From: Spongilla lacustris
Lineage: Eukaryota > Porifera > Demospongiae > Spongillida > Spongillidae
Direction: 5' to 3'
Assembly (NCBI GenBank): GCA_949361645.1
Contig: OX442415.1
Location: 4,442,148 to 4,506,147 of the forward strand
Length of the DNA: 64,000 bases
Shown: positions 31,618 through 41,583 of the stretch, piece after piece
Numbering within the stretch: the stretch's first letter is position 1
Layout: the number at the start of each line of letters is the position of its first letter
The notes under the pieces: model-generated
Databases searched by the model: none
The model's input: the letters and a program-made list of their open reading frames with translations, nothing else
What the model was told of the DNA's origin: nothing
Translations under genes and position numbers: made by a program

Positions 31618-34600
31618 CTGATAGTACAATGTGCATAATAGTAAAAACAAGCAGTAATAGACTAAGAGGAGAAGTAATAAAAATTCCTACCTCCCATTAG
31701 CTACACGGTGGGTTTGCTTTGTATCAATCCCTTTTGCAATGTATACAGACTTAATGAGCAACAAGCTGTGCCCATCCACTCCATGCACCAATATGCACAC
31801 AGACACAATGGACCCAATCAGTAAAACAAACAGGTGCATGTACCTGTACTGTGGCTGTGCACAGAGGGAGGAGAAGGACCTGGAGCTACGGAACTTCCTT
31901 GGTCAGCCCAAAGAAAGAAGCGACACCCTCCAAACCTCTGCGGACATGCATAGAACTGACGGCCTGATGAAGAGAAGTGTTATACATTACCTATACTATA
32001 ATTAGTACCATTGATAAAATGGCACACAACTACAAATAAACTCTTTCATACTATATATGTACATCACACAAATGAAAAACAAAATTCAATGACTAATGCA
32101 TAACACAGCAGTTCTCACACATCACTTATATATATGTAACCACCTTCATACACCACCAGCATCAATAATCCACACACTATCCCTCACATACCTGTACTCA
32201 CCTTTGTTTATGCTGTCTTTTTTCACTGTTCGTACGACAGCATCCTGACCACACCCACAAACTACCCTGTAAATAGAGCAATGTTGCACATTACATGTAA
32301 GATTTTTTATTTTTTTTAGCATCAGGAAATTTCTTCTGCATGGAAGCAAAACCTCCATAACAGTACTCATAAATAGAACACAAGTACATATGTATAGGCA
32401 CACACACATACCCCATCATAGATGGCATGGTTGCTGAGTTAGTTTCTATCACAGAAGATAAATTGATCAAGTGAATATCAATTGATACATTTTCTAAAGT
32501 GACTATTAATACAATACATATTTAATCTTTGTTAGCATTGTTGCATATTTAAATTTTACAATGTCGGATGCAAATAAATTGATGCACATTGTTCACTTTG
32601 GTATTGGGATTGTTCAGCACTGGTAGCACTATGGGTTTCTCTTGTGTTCCCTTTATCTGTCAAGCTTCTTTTAACATGAGAAGATGTACCAGAATTAGGG
32701 ATTCCAAAATCTTTTGATGTGCACCGACTTTCTGAAAAGTCGTGATCGCATGGGATTGTGCCACAGTACACTAGCAAGCACACAGCATAATAGAACATAC
32801 CTACAGAGTCACTAACAATGAATGGATCTTTAGTTTCCAGATTCCAGAGACTCTCAATTTTCTTTTTCAAACTAGACAGTTTCAAAATTTGACTGGAAGC
32901 ACAAGTCCAATCTTGTTGATTGCTCAAATCTGATAGTACAATATGCATAATAGTAAAAACAAGCAGTAATAGACTAAGAGGAGAAGTAATAAAAATTCCT
33001 ACCTCCCATTAGTTACACGGTGGGTTTGCTTTGTATCAATCCCTTTTGCAATGTATACAGACTTAATGAGCAACAAGCTGTGCCCATCCACTCTACACGC
33101 ACCAATATGCACACAGACACAATGGACCCAAACAGTAAAACAAACAGGTGCATGTACCTGTACTGTGGCTGTGCACAGAGGGAGGAGAAGGACCTGGAGC
33201 TACGGAACTTCCTTGGTCAGCCCAAAGAAAGAAACGACACCCTCCAAACCTCTGCGGACATGCATAGAACTGACGGCCTGATGAAGAGAAGTGTTATACA
33301 TTATCCTATGCTATAATTAGTACCATTGATAAAATGGCACACAACTACAAATAAACTCATTCATACTGTCATATATGAAAATGACCAAAGCATAACATAG
33401 CAATCCTCACAAATCACTTACATATACATGTATGTACCACCTTCACACATCATCCCCACTGTAATTCAAACATTTTTCTCACATACATACCATTCTTAAT
33501 GTCCTCACAAATACTACCCTCACACACAATCCTCACACACCATCCTCACATGCATACCTGCATTACTCACCTTTGTTTATGCTGTCTTTTTTCACAGTTT
33601 GTAGGACAGCATTCTGACCACACCTACAAACTGCCAAACTTTGTTTAACATGAGAAGATGTACCAGAATTAGGGATTCCAAAATCTCTTGATGTGCACCG
33701 ACTTTCTGAAAAGTTGTGGTCACATGGGATTGCTGCCACAATCCATCTTTACACACTAGCAAGCACACAGCATAATAAAACATACCTACAGAGTCACTAA
33801 CAATGAATGGATCTTTAATTTCCAGACTCTCAAATTCCTTTTTCAAACTATCATTTTCCCCATGTTCAATGTCACAGCTTGGAGACAATTTCAAAACTTG
33901 ACTGGAAGCACAAGTCCAATCTTGTTGATTGCTCAAATCTGATAGTACAATATGCATAATAGTAAAAACAAGAAGTAATAGACTAAGAGGAGAAGTAATA
34001 AAAATTCCTACCTCCCATTAGTTACACGGTGGGTTTGCTTTGTATCAATCCCTTTTGCAATGTATACAGACTTAATGAGCAACAAGCTGTGCCCATCCAC
34101 TCCATGCACCAATATGCACACAGACACAATGGACCCAATCAGTAAAACAAACAGGTGCATGTACCTGTACTGTGGCTGTGCACAGAGGGAGGAGAAGGAC
34201 TTGGAGCTCCTTGGTCAGCCCAAAGAAAGAAGCGACACCCTCCAAACCTCTGCGAACATGCATAGAACTGACGGCCTGATGAAGAGAAGTGTTATACATT
34301 ATCCTATGCTATAATTAGTAACATTGATAAAATGGCACACGCCTACAGATAAACTCATTCATACTGTCATATATGAAAATGACCAAAGCATAATACAGCA
34401 ATCCTCATATATCACTTACATATACATGTATGTACCACCTTCACACACCACCCCCACTGTAATTCAAACTGTATCATTCTCACATACTCACATACCATCC
34501 TTATAGTCCTCACATACAACCCTCACATACCATCCTCACATACCATCCTCACATACCATCCTCACATACCATCCTCACATACTATCCTCACATACTATCC

Positions 34601-35836
34601 TCACATACCATCCTCACATACCATCCTCACATACCATCCTCACATACTATCCTCACATACTATCCTCACATACCATCCTCACATACCATCCTCACATACC
34701 ATCCTCACATACTATCCTCACATACCATCATCACATACAAACCTGCATTACTCACCTTTGTTTATGCTGTCTTTTTTCACAGTTTGTAGGACAGCATTCT
34801 GACCACACCTACAAACTGTCAAGCTTTGTTTAACATGAGAAGATGTACCAGAATTAGGGATTCCAAAATCTTTTGATGTGCACTGACTTTCTGAAAACTT
34901 GTTGTCACATGGGATTGCTGCCACACTAGCAAGCACACAGCATAATAAAACATACCTACAGAATCACTAACAATGAATGGATCTTTAGTTTCCAGATTCC
35001 AGAGACTCTCAATTTCCTTTTTCAAACTATCGTTTTTCCCACACTCTATGTTATTAATACAGCTTGGAGACAGTTCCAAAATTTGAGTGGCAGCACAAGT
35101 CCAATCTGGGTGATTGCTCATAACTATAGAACAATGCACAATAGTAAAATCTTTAGCAAAACAAGCAGTATCAGACTAAGAAGAGAAGCAAATAAACCTT
35201 CCTTACATCAGCTACAAGGTGGGTTGCCACAGATCATTAACATTGCAACCCCACCATATTTTAGTCACAGCACCGTAGAAATATAATGCATGCTAAGCAC
35301 TATGTTCATTTGGGTACCTCTGCCACCAGAAGGATCTGCAAGCAGTGATCTTAGGTCAAAATGTCTCCTCACAGCCTCCTGAAGCTTTGATAATGTAGCA
35401 TCATGCCCCTCCCTCTGCTTCCATGTATCGAAAAATTCATGAATCTGCTCCTGCAGATCACGTTGGTTGCGTTCAATTATAGAGTCAACATCAGTCGGTG
35501 AAAATCCCAGTTCCCTTGCTAATGACCTCCACCGCACGCCCACATTCATCTGTAACACCTTGATGACTATAGGGGCAAGCACAGATGCTCCAGTAATTCA
35601 CATCGACCATACGATCACAGTACATGGGGGACAGGCACAGATGCTCCAGTAAATCACATCAGCCATATGATCACAGTTCATGGGGGACAGGCACAGATGC
35701 TCCAGTAAATCACATCGGCCATGCAATAATTCGTGAACACTGATCACCAGAATGCAATGCAAGGGGGAAGTGTATTCATTCATAAAGCATATAAAAACAC
35801 GTGCTACTGGACTATCCATCTTCGTTCTTTAACGTA

Positions 35837-35929
<93 letters not shown>

Positions 35930-36476
35930 ATGTATGTATGTATGTATGTATGTATGTATGTATGTATGTATGTACCTTGCATGTAGACATGAAGGGTTAA
36001 GGGCACACAATGTTCTGGTCCCTTCTTTCAACATTCACATCCCATTCCATTGTACCATATTAGGAAAAAGGAACACGACAACGCTCTACCCTTTTGTACT
36101 TTACTCTCGTCAGCGACAAACCTCCCATGTCCGTTCCCTCTATACATGTATTTCAGTTCCCTGCTCGTATAATATACCTTTACTTTTCTGGTTCAATTCA
36201 CATGTATGCACACATAACTATAAACATCTCATTAAAAACTGATTAACACATTCCGCAGTTTAGCTTTAGTAATAGGATGGTGATGATTAATGCCCTCGCT
36301 GGGCCCTAATCAGGTAATCTCCTGCGGGCAGACACTACTGGCGTCTGAAACTAGAAGATAATCCCCTCTGAATAGTTCAGTTGCAGAGTAGGGCTCCTAT
36401 CTCGACTCCGTGAATAGGAATCGTTGTACTAGCAATTATTAGAACACTACTCACAAACAGCTAGCTTCTTCTCCAT
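31592..36476 (-). CDS. Death domain-triple GRF zinc-finger protein (multi-exon model)
   Basis: Exons by my splice reading, minus strand: 36476-36455 (ATG), 35566-35318 (Death domain), then three cassettes of linker, finger 5' half and finger 3' half: 35123-34956, 34890-34756, 34275-34165; 33938-33786, 33705-33571, 33277-33158; 32929-32801, 32261-32202, 31963-31844; last 31617-31592. The joined length is 1428 nt (475 codons plus stop). Every junction is phase 1 and every internal exon is divisible by three, which strongly supports the model. The Death domain suggests adaptor-type self-association; GRF fingers (CRCG ... GRQFYAC ... CRFFLWAD) bind single-stranded nucleic acid in TOP3A, NEIL3 and APEX2. 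A nucleic-acid-sensing or DNA-damage signalling role is inference. No transmembrane segment is seen. The third cassette is damaged, and the last exon is a chance junction, so the 3' end is uncertain. Confidence 0.6.
31844..32929 (-). CDS. GRF cassette 3, disrupted
   Basis: Linker exon 32929-32801 (43 codons) and the last exon 31963-31844 (40 codons) are intact. The middle exon is split by about 370 bp: its 5' part (from 32731) runs on to a stop at 32556, while its 3' part (CGCGQDAVVRTVKKDSINK) is at 32261-32202. A GTAG|TT acceptor in front of the 3' part would keep phase 1 if the 5' part is skipped, so a shortened but complete third finger can still be made. Whether it is, is unknown. Confidence 0.5.
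33158..33938 (-). CDS. GRF cassette 2
   Basis: Linker exon 33938-33786 (51 codons), finger exon 33705-33571 (45 codons, AVCRCGQNAV) and exon 33277-33158 (40 codons, ACPQRFGGCRFFLWAD). Splice sites and phases are identical to cassette 1, and nucleotide identity is very high, including introns. The plus-strand frames covering this copy are shadows. Confidence 0.7.
34165..35123 (-). CDS. GRF cassette 1 (linker + finger halves)
   Basis: Linker exon 35123-34956 (56 codons: SNHPDWTCAATQILEL ... DPFIVSDSV), finger exon 34890-34756 (45 codons: SLTVCRCGQNAVLQTVKKD ... NK) and exon 34275-34165 (37 codons: GRQFYACSQRFGGCRFFLWA). Together they give the zf-GRF core C-x-C-G, T-V-K-K, G-R-x-F-Y-x-C and C-x-F-F-x-W-A-D. 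This copy lacks three codons after the finger compared with the other two. Donors are GTAG|GTATGT, AAAG|GTGAGT and ACAG|GTACAT. Confidence 0.7.
34500..34735 (+). repeat. 13-bp intronic minisatellite CCTCACATACCAT
   Basis: About 17 copies of CCTCACATACCAT / CCTCACATACTAT in the intron between the two finger halves of cassette 1. The other cassettes have only two to four loose copies. Confidence 0.9.
35318..35566 (-). CDS. Death-domain exon
   Basis: 249 nt, phase 1 to phase 1. The translation has the hallmark pattern of a Death domain: VRWRSLARELGFSPTDVDSI, then ERNQRDLQEQIHEFFDTWKQ, REGHDATLSKLQEAVRRH. All six-helix anchor positions (W, LA..LG, V..I, W..R.G..A....L..AL-like) are present. The acceptor follows a pyrimidine tract (TGCTTGCCCCTATAG), and the donor is AGAG|GTACCC. 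Confidence 0.8.
35579..35725. repeat. ~56-bp tandem repeat, 2.6 copies
   Basis: CAGATGCTCCAGTAAATCAC ... GATCACAGTTCATGGGGGAC repeated at about 35581, 35637 and 35693, directly upstream of the Death-domain exon in the first intron. Confidence 0.85.
35837..35975 (+). repeat. (TG)n followed by (TATG)n microsatellite
   Basis: About 38 TG units (35837-35913), then about 15 TATG units (35914-35975). All long cysteine/valine or threonine/histidine frames here are artefacts. Confidence 0.95.
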
Positions 36477-36927
36477 CTTTGGCGCGCTTCTTTCCACGAA
36501 AGGTTTTACTAAGTCACGTGCCCTGAGACTATGGGATATGCGAAGACGTCAAGCCTGCTTTTATAATGGGGGATATTCCCTAACTGACGGAAATAGAGAA
36601 CTGCAATACATAGCTATGCATCAGCTTTAATTGTAATCAATGTACAAGTCTCAGTCAACTTAGATATGAAACATCGGCACTGCCTTTGATCACAGACATC
36701 AAGATGGAGTGGTATTTTCAGTGCTATGTTCGACTTCTAGACAGCAATCACTGCAGTACAAGCACTATCATTTTACTGGTGGGTTTTGGAGGGTTGAGGA
36801 GGGGATATGTTAGGATTGGTAGTTTGCACATGTACCCAAAGTGTTTTGTTGTGATGTTGTCATTTCCTGTTGCTTTTGTAAATACAGTCCAGCAATGTGG
36901 TTATTTTGCTTTGGCTGGACAGAGATA
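35976..36927. other. First intron / 5' region of the Death-GRF gene, no other gene
   Basis: Apart from the predicted first exon I see no coding sequence. An 80-codon plus-strand frame at 36686-36928 has no features. Confidence 0.4.
36455..36476 (-). CDS. Predicted first exon of the Death-GRF gene
   Basis: The minus strand reads ATGGAGAAGAAGCTAGCTG then TTT, followed by a consensus donor GTGAGTAG. It ends in phase 1, exactly what the Death-domain exon needs, and gives MEKKLAV before the domain. Upstream on the same strand is a CACGTGAC E-box-like motif and GC-rich sequence. The intron to the next exon would be 888 bp and contains the microsatellites at 35.8-36.0 kb. Confidence 0.45.
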
Positions 36928-37746
36928 GGGTTGCCGCGATATATCGCGGTTACATAGACTTCTATGGGCGGTTAACCGCTAACCGCCCATACAGTAGCTG
37001 CTCGCTCATAGAGAAAAGTCACACCTCAAACATGGAGAAAATAAGGCATATTCATCCACCAATTAGAGGGCAGTTGAGTAAACTTTTGGTACCAGGTGGG
37101 GGGAGGGCCTTTCAACCCTAATCTTATTCACTGTGTGCATTGGTTTAGACTGTCTTACCTGAAATTAGCTAATAAGGGAACAACATCCTGTTCTTGTGTA
37201 AGCCAGCAAACTGAACCTGTAGGTGGGGCACAGTGACAGTTGCAAACTAACAGCTTTAAAAACAAGTACCATAGTAGTTGCAATGGTGGAAAACAGCTGC
37301 ACTCCAGCTTGTTGGAGATGGTATTGGCTAGCCCGGCCCCCTTCCCTGCACATGTGTATGAGATTTGATGATGCAGGTAAATTAACGAATGCCACTAAAA
37401 ATGTGAAAGTTCTAACCTGTTTGTCGTCCAAAGTTCCAGACTGTCACATAACCTTGCATGCCACTATTACACCCAAAGGGCACACTCACACACACACTCA
37501 AAATGCCATTCACATCACACTCAAATATTATAGGCTGGGTACTAGGTGATATTAAATTACAAGGACAAAACACTGCAATCAAGCACCTAGTGTGTATCTG
37601 GCTGGCATAACATGATCACGTGATTGTGTATTTAATAATGATAAAAAATGTACATCAAATAAAAAACATACACTTGCAAAACTGAAAGAAATGGGAAGAA
37701 CCCTCAATTGCATTACACACAGCATGTGACACATTGCATGGTGTTG

Positions 37747-37998
37747 TCATACTGCATTGCAGATATACAAACACAGTTCACGTGCCATGTCTGTTATTAC
37801 AGTATCGTCAAGTTTGGCACCAATCGAGTGTATGTCGTGTAGCATTGGCAGCATCTGCTTTAAAAGTTGTGCTTTTTCCCCACTTGGGACTACCTGCGCT
37901 TCAGAGGAGTCATCCTCCTCTCTATCCTCATAAGCATCTAACACTTCTGCCTGTTCAACTGTGAAGCATTACAGACGCCATGCTTTGAAACTCCACAC
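37747..37998 (-). pseudogene. Inverted partial copy of the transposase 3' end
   Basis: The left arm contains, on the minus strand, the last 65 or so codons of the transposase (VLDAYEDREEDDSSEAQVV ... LCLYICNAV) and its stop, identical to 39700-39894. An 11-bp deletion near 37957 breaks the frame further upstream. It cannot encode a transposase and shows that the inverted arms were made by duplicating the 3' end of the element. Confidence 0.85.
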
Positions 37999-38250
37999 CA
38001 CATGCTACTTTTTTCATATGGCATATGAGGTAATTGTTTTGTAACAAGGCTAGGCTGAGAGGGTTCAATTAGCTTTTCTCACTAACCTTACTAAATCCAA
38101 GGGAACACTCAACAGTTGCCAGTGCAATACATATATGCAAACTCAATAGCTAAATCCTTAGTAAGATGCGAGGCAAATAGGCCTATACTACTACGGTAAC
38201 CGATTTTAAAAGACAGGCAATATTTAGGATTTTGATCACGTGGCGTTGAA

Positions 38251-39894
38251 ATGGCAGAAAAAACTCGAAGGAAGAAATCACGGAAGTGCCTTGCTAACTC
38301 CGAAAAGCTGAAAGTTATTGGGGAGCTCAAATCAGGTAAGCCTGTAAAAGAGGTAGCAGTGAAATTTGGAATAAGTAACAATCAAGTCTATAAGATATTT
38401 AAGCACAAGACGGAAATACAGAATTCTTTGGCTAACGGCTCTGTACCAATACAATCTAAAATTATGAAGAACAGAGCAAAACACCGTGAAATAGATGAAG
38501 CTGTTTTTAACTGGTTTAGATCCATCCGCACGTTTTCACAGAAAACTTTACCAGTGTCGCGAATTTTAGTCGAGGCGCGAGCAAAGTACGAGGCTAAACT
38601 TCGGGGTATTAAAAACTTCTCCGCTTCTGATGGGTGGTTTAGCCGTTGGAGATGGCGTTATGCAATCAGCAAAGCTACAAAGCTGCATGGTGAAGCGGGT
38701 GATGTTAACATAGAAGCAGCTGAGAGTGAAATGCGGGCGCTTAGAGAGTCTCTGAAGGATTACAGCTTAGAATGCATATTTAACATGGATGAATTAGGAC
38801 TATTCTATAGGGCTATTCCAAACCGTACGTATTTATTGTCATCTGAAGGAGACAAGAGACAACGTGGAAGAGGCTCTAAATCAATGCACGCAAAGGAACG
38901 AATAACTGTAATTTTGTGTGTAAATGCTACTGGCACATGTAAGATGCCCCCAACAGTTATTGGATCCTCAAAAAACCCTCGTTGTTTTAAGAAAAGTCGC
39001 CCATGTGTCCCATATTTTCACCAATCAAACGCGTGGAATGACACTGTAACGTACAATCAATGGTGGCAGGAGGTTTTCCTACCTGCAATTCGTCTGTTTA
39101 CAAAAGAGCATGTTGCTCTTGTTATGGATGGTTTCTCAGGTCATGACCGTAAATGTACTGACCCTCTTTGCCAAGTTCAAGTCTATATATTGCCACCAAA
39201 TGTTACTTCAGTGTACCAACCGCTGGATCAAGGCATTATTGCAGCACTAAAAGTTGGATACAGAAGTAAACTGTTAGAAAAAATTGTTTCTAATGCAGAC
39301 AAGTTTTCAGAACTACAAATGTTAGCAAAACAACTCCCTGCAGGATCTGCAGGCCTAGAATATGGTTGTTGTGCTCACATTGGAGATGCTGCAGTCATAT
39401 TAAAGTTGGTGTGGGACAACATGTCACCTGCAGTAATAACCGCTTGTTGGCGACATTCCCACTGTCTTCCACTTTTGAACGAAACCGACACAGCTGCTGT
39501 TACTGACTACCATAAAGCATTACAAAAAGAAGCAGTTGATAAATTGTGTGATCTATTGTCAGCTGTAAACTTTAAGGATCACAATATTGTCCAGATGCTG
39601 CATGCAATTGGTCTTGACACTACCAAAACAATCAGTGAGTTTAAAAGTATGGCATCTGTAATGCTTCACAGTTGGATGAATGTTGAACAGGCAGAAGTGT
39701 TAGATGCTTATGAGGATAGAGAGGAGGATGACTCCTCTGAAGCGCAGGTAGTCCCAAGTGGGGAAAAAGCACAACTTTTAAAGCAGATGCTGCCAATGCT
39801 ACACGACATACACTCGATTGGTGCCAAACTTGACGATACTGTAATAACAGACATGGCACGTGAACTGTGTTTGTATATCTGCAATGCAGTATGA
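38251..39894 (+). CDS. pogo/Tigger (DDE_1) transposase, intact 547 codons
   Basis: N-terminal psq/CENP-B-type helix-turn-helix (about residues 18-55: KLKVIGELKSGK ... FGISNNQVYKIFK), a second CENPB-type DNA-binding domain (about 75-145: FSASDGWFSRWRWRY), and a DDE_1 catalytic domain (about 170-400). The catalytic aspartates are visible as D180 (FNMDELGLFYRA), D293 (ALVMDGFSGHD) and D326 (YQPLDQGII). NVTSVYQPLDQG is a family signature. The acidic C-terminus (EDREEDDSSEAQVV) is encoded in the right inverted arm. The start is the first ATG (AAATGGCAGAAAAAACTCG). No stop or frameshift is present, so the enzyme may be functional or only recently inactive. Confidence 0.9.
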   Translation: MAEKTRRKKSRKCLANSEKLKVIGELKSGKPVKEVAVKFGISNNQVYKIFKHKTEIQNSLANGSVPIQSKIMKNRAKHREIDEAVFNWFRSIRTFSQKTLPVSRILVEARAKYEAKLRGIKNFSASDGWFSRWRWRYAISKATKLHGEAGDVNIEAAESEMRALRESLKDYSLECIFNMDELGLFYRAIPNRTYLLSSEGDKRQRGRGSKSMHAKERITVILCVNATGTCKMPPTVIGSSKNPRCFKKSRPCVPYFHQSNAWNDTVTYNQWWQEVFLPAIRLFTKEHVALVMDGFSGHDRKCTDPLCQVQVYILPPNVTSVYQPLDQGIIAALKVGYRSKLLEKIVSNADKFSELQMLAKQLPAGSAGLEYGCCAHIGDAAVILKLVWDNMSPAVITACWRHSHCLPLLNETDTAAVTDYHKALQKEAVDKLCDLLSAVNFKDHNIVQMLHAIGLDTTKTISEFKSMASVMLHSWMNVEQAEVLDAYEDREEDDSSEAQVVPSGEKAQLLKQMLPMLHDIHSIGAKLDDTVITDMARELCLYICNAV

Positions 39895-40689
39895 CAACAC
39901 CATGCAATGTGTCACATGCTGTGTGTAATGCAATTGAGGGTTCTTCCCATTTCTTTCAGTTTTGCAAGTGTATGTTTTTTATTTGATGTACATTTTTTAT
40001 CATTATTAAATACACAATCACGTGATCATGTTATGCCAGCCAGATACACACTAGGTGCTTGATTGCAGTGTTTTGTCCTTGTAATTTAATATCACCTAGT
40101 ACCCAGCCTATAATATTTGAGTGTGATGTGAATGGCATTTTGAGTGTGTGTGTGAGTGTGCCCTTTGGGTGTAATAGTGGCATGCAAGGTTATGTGACAG
40201 TCTGGAACTTTGGACGACAAACAGGTTAGAACTTTCACATTTTTAGTGGCATTCGTTAATTTACCTGCATCATCAAATCTCATACACATGTGCAGGGAAG
40301 GGGGCCGGGCTAGCCAATACCATCTCCAACAAGCTGGAGTGCAGCTGTTTTCCACCATTGCAACTACTATGGTACTTGTTTTTAAAGCTGTTAGTTTGCA
40401 ACTGTCACTGTGCCCCACCTACAGGTTCAGTTTGCTGGCTTACACAAGAACAGGATGTTGTTCCCTTATTAGCTAATTTCAGGTAAGACAGTCTAAACCA
40501 ATGCACACAGTGAATAAGATTAGGGTTGAAAGGCCCTCCCCCCACCTGGTACCAAAAGTTTACTCAACTGCCCTCTAATTGGTGGATGAATATGCCTTAT
40601 TTTCTCCATGTTTGAGGTGTGACTTTTCTCTATGAGCGAGCAGCTACTGTATATAGTCTACGTAACCGCGATATATCGCGGCAATCCTG

Positions 40690-41580
40690 ACTAAAATTGT
40701 GCGGCCGTTTGTACTCCATAGGTTCTTTATCTTTCTTGGCTGTAAATCTTTACATAGAAAGATCTTTTTTAAAATAAAAAGTAACTTCATCGCATGTTTG
40801 CGGTTCCAAAATTTCATGCATTAATAAATAGCCGCGGTCGCGTAATCGCACGATCAGTCGCATGGGCAATGACGCACTACAAGTCGTCGATCGATGACAT
40901 TACTAATTAATACTCACAAAAGAACATATACAAGTCACAGCCAATCATAGACGATACGGTTGCTGAGTTCAGTACAATAGGGTGTCAGAGCCTGAACATA
41001 CTTCTGTTCTGAAGAGGCGTAACTAAGAGCGGTTTTAGGATTGGGGGAGGGGGGAGGGGCTGGAGCCTTGCATAAGTTTGGGAGACCAACGCCCCCTCCC
41101 GTGTGACTCCAATGACGTAACGCGCTTCCGATCGCGAATATATACTATACTATACTACCCTTGATCAAAGTTTGACTGCCTTTAAAATATATCTTACTCT
41201 GTACGCAGGCAAGTATCCATCAAAAAATACTTCTTTTGGCGGGGGGAGGGCCCAAGTAACCGTGCCCTATTGGGGCGAATTTGTAGGAACAGAACATCGG
41301 CCGACGCTACTTATCTCCTTCCGGATCCGTGCTGCACGTGTGAATAACTTACACGTAACTCATGGCCAAACGAGGAGTAGTTGGGTTTACCACAACTACA
41401 AAGCGCGAATACCGATAAGCTGCAAGAATACAATATGCCTCTGACGGCGAGAAGCCAACCGTCGAGAAGGTACGTTTGCCATAACCCCTTGCAATGACCT
41501 CATACGAAATGTTTTCTCTCACCTCAACCCTAGAGGGTCCTTACACCGACAGATGACTTTTCACTACTATATATATTACC
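40690..41580. other. No gene recognised; transposon-like scraps
   Basis: A stretch at about 41030-41110 (GGATTGGGGGAGGGGGGAGG, CGCCCCCTCCCGTG) resembles hAT-like ends seen elsewhere in the window. The 90-codon plus-strand frame at 41172-41444 has no domain. Confidence 0.4.
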
Positions 41581-41583
41581 CAC

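Larger units (their letters stand above)
31618..35120. repeat. Three tandem genomic units of 1.0-1.3 kb
   Basis: Unit starts are marked by CTGATAGTACAATRTGCATA at 31618, 32929 and 33938, giving units of 1311, 1009 and about 1183 bp; a diverged start is at 35120. Identity is high across exons and introns, so the units arose by recent unequal exchange. Differences come from indels: 9 bp in cassette 1, the 370-bp block in unit 3, and the 13-bp minisatellite at 34.5-34.7 kb. Confidence 0.9.
36928..40686 (+). mobile_element. pogo/Tigger transposon with ~1-kb inverted repeats
   Basis: Both ends carry TTGCCGCGATATATCGCGGT (left near 36931, right in reverse complement to 40686). The inverted arms run from 36928 to about 38000 and from about 39636 to 40686 and are nearly identical, apart from a 27-bp extra piece near the left end (about 36965-36990) and an 11-bp gap near 37960. 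The transposase gene lies between and runs into the right arm. Pogo elements duplicate TA; the flanks (AGATA and TGACTA) contain TA, but not directly at both edges. Confidence 0.8.

Noticed and set aside
31739..34314. Repeated plus-strand frame beginning MYTDLMSNKLCPS, found three times
   Set aside because: It is antisense to the GRF-finger exons. The minus strand has consensus splice sites, constant phase and a recognisable domain, and the plus frame is shifted by a 2-bp indel in the second copy.
34500..34735. 13-bp repeat considered as a CRISPR-like array
   Set aside because: Units are contiguous without unique spacers; it is an intronic minisatellite.
34925..34956. Alternative acceptor for the GRF finger exon at 34925
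   Set aside because: The exon would be 170 nt and out of frame with the finger; the acceptor at 34890 gives 135 nt, keeps phase 1 and is conserved in all cassettes.
35733..36242. Frame with long Cys-Val and Tyr-Val-Cys-Met runs
   Set aside because: Translation of the TG and TATG microsatellites.
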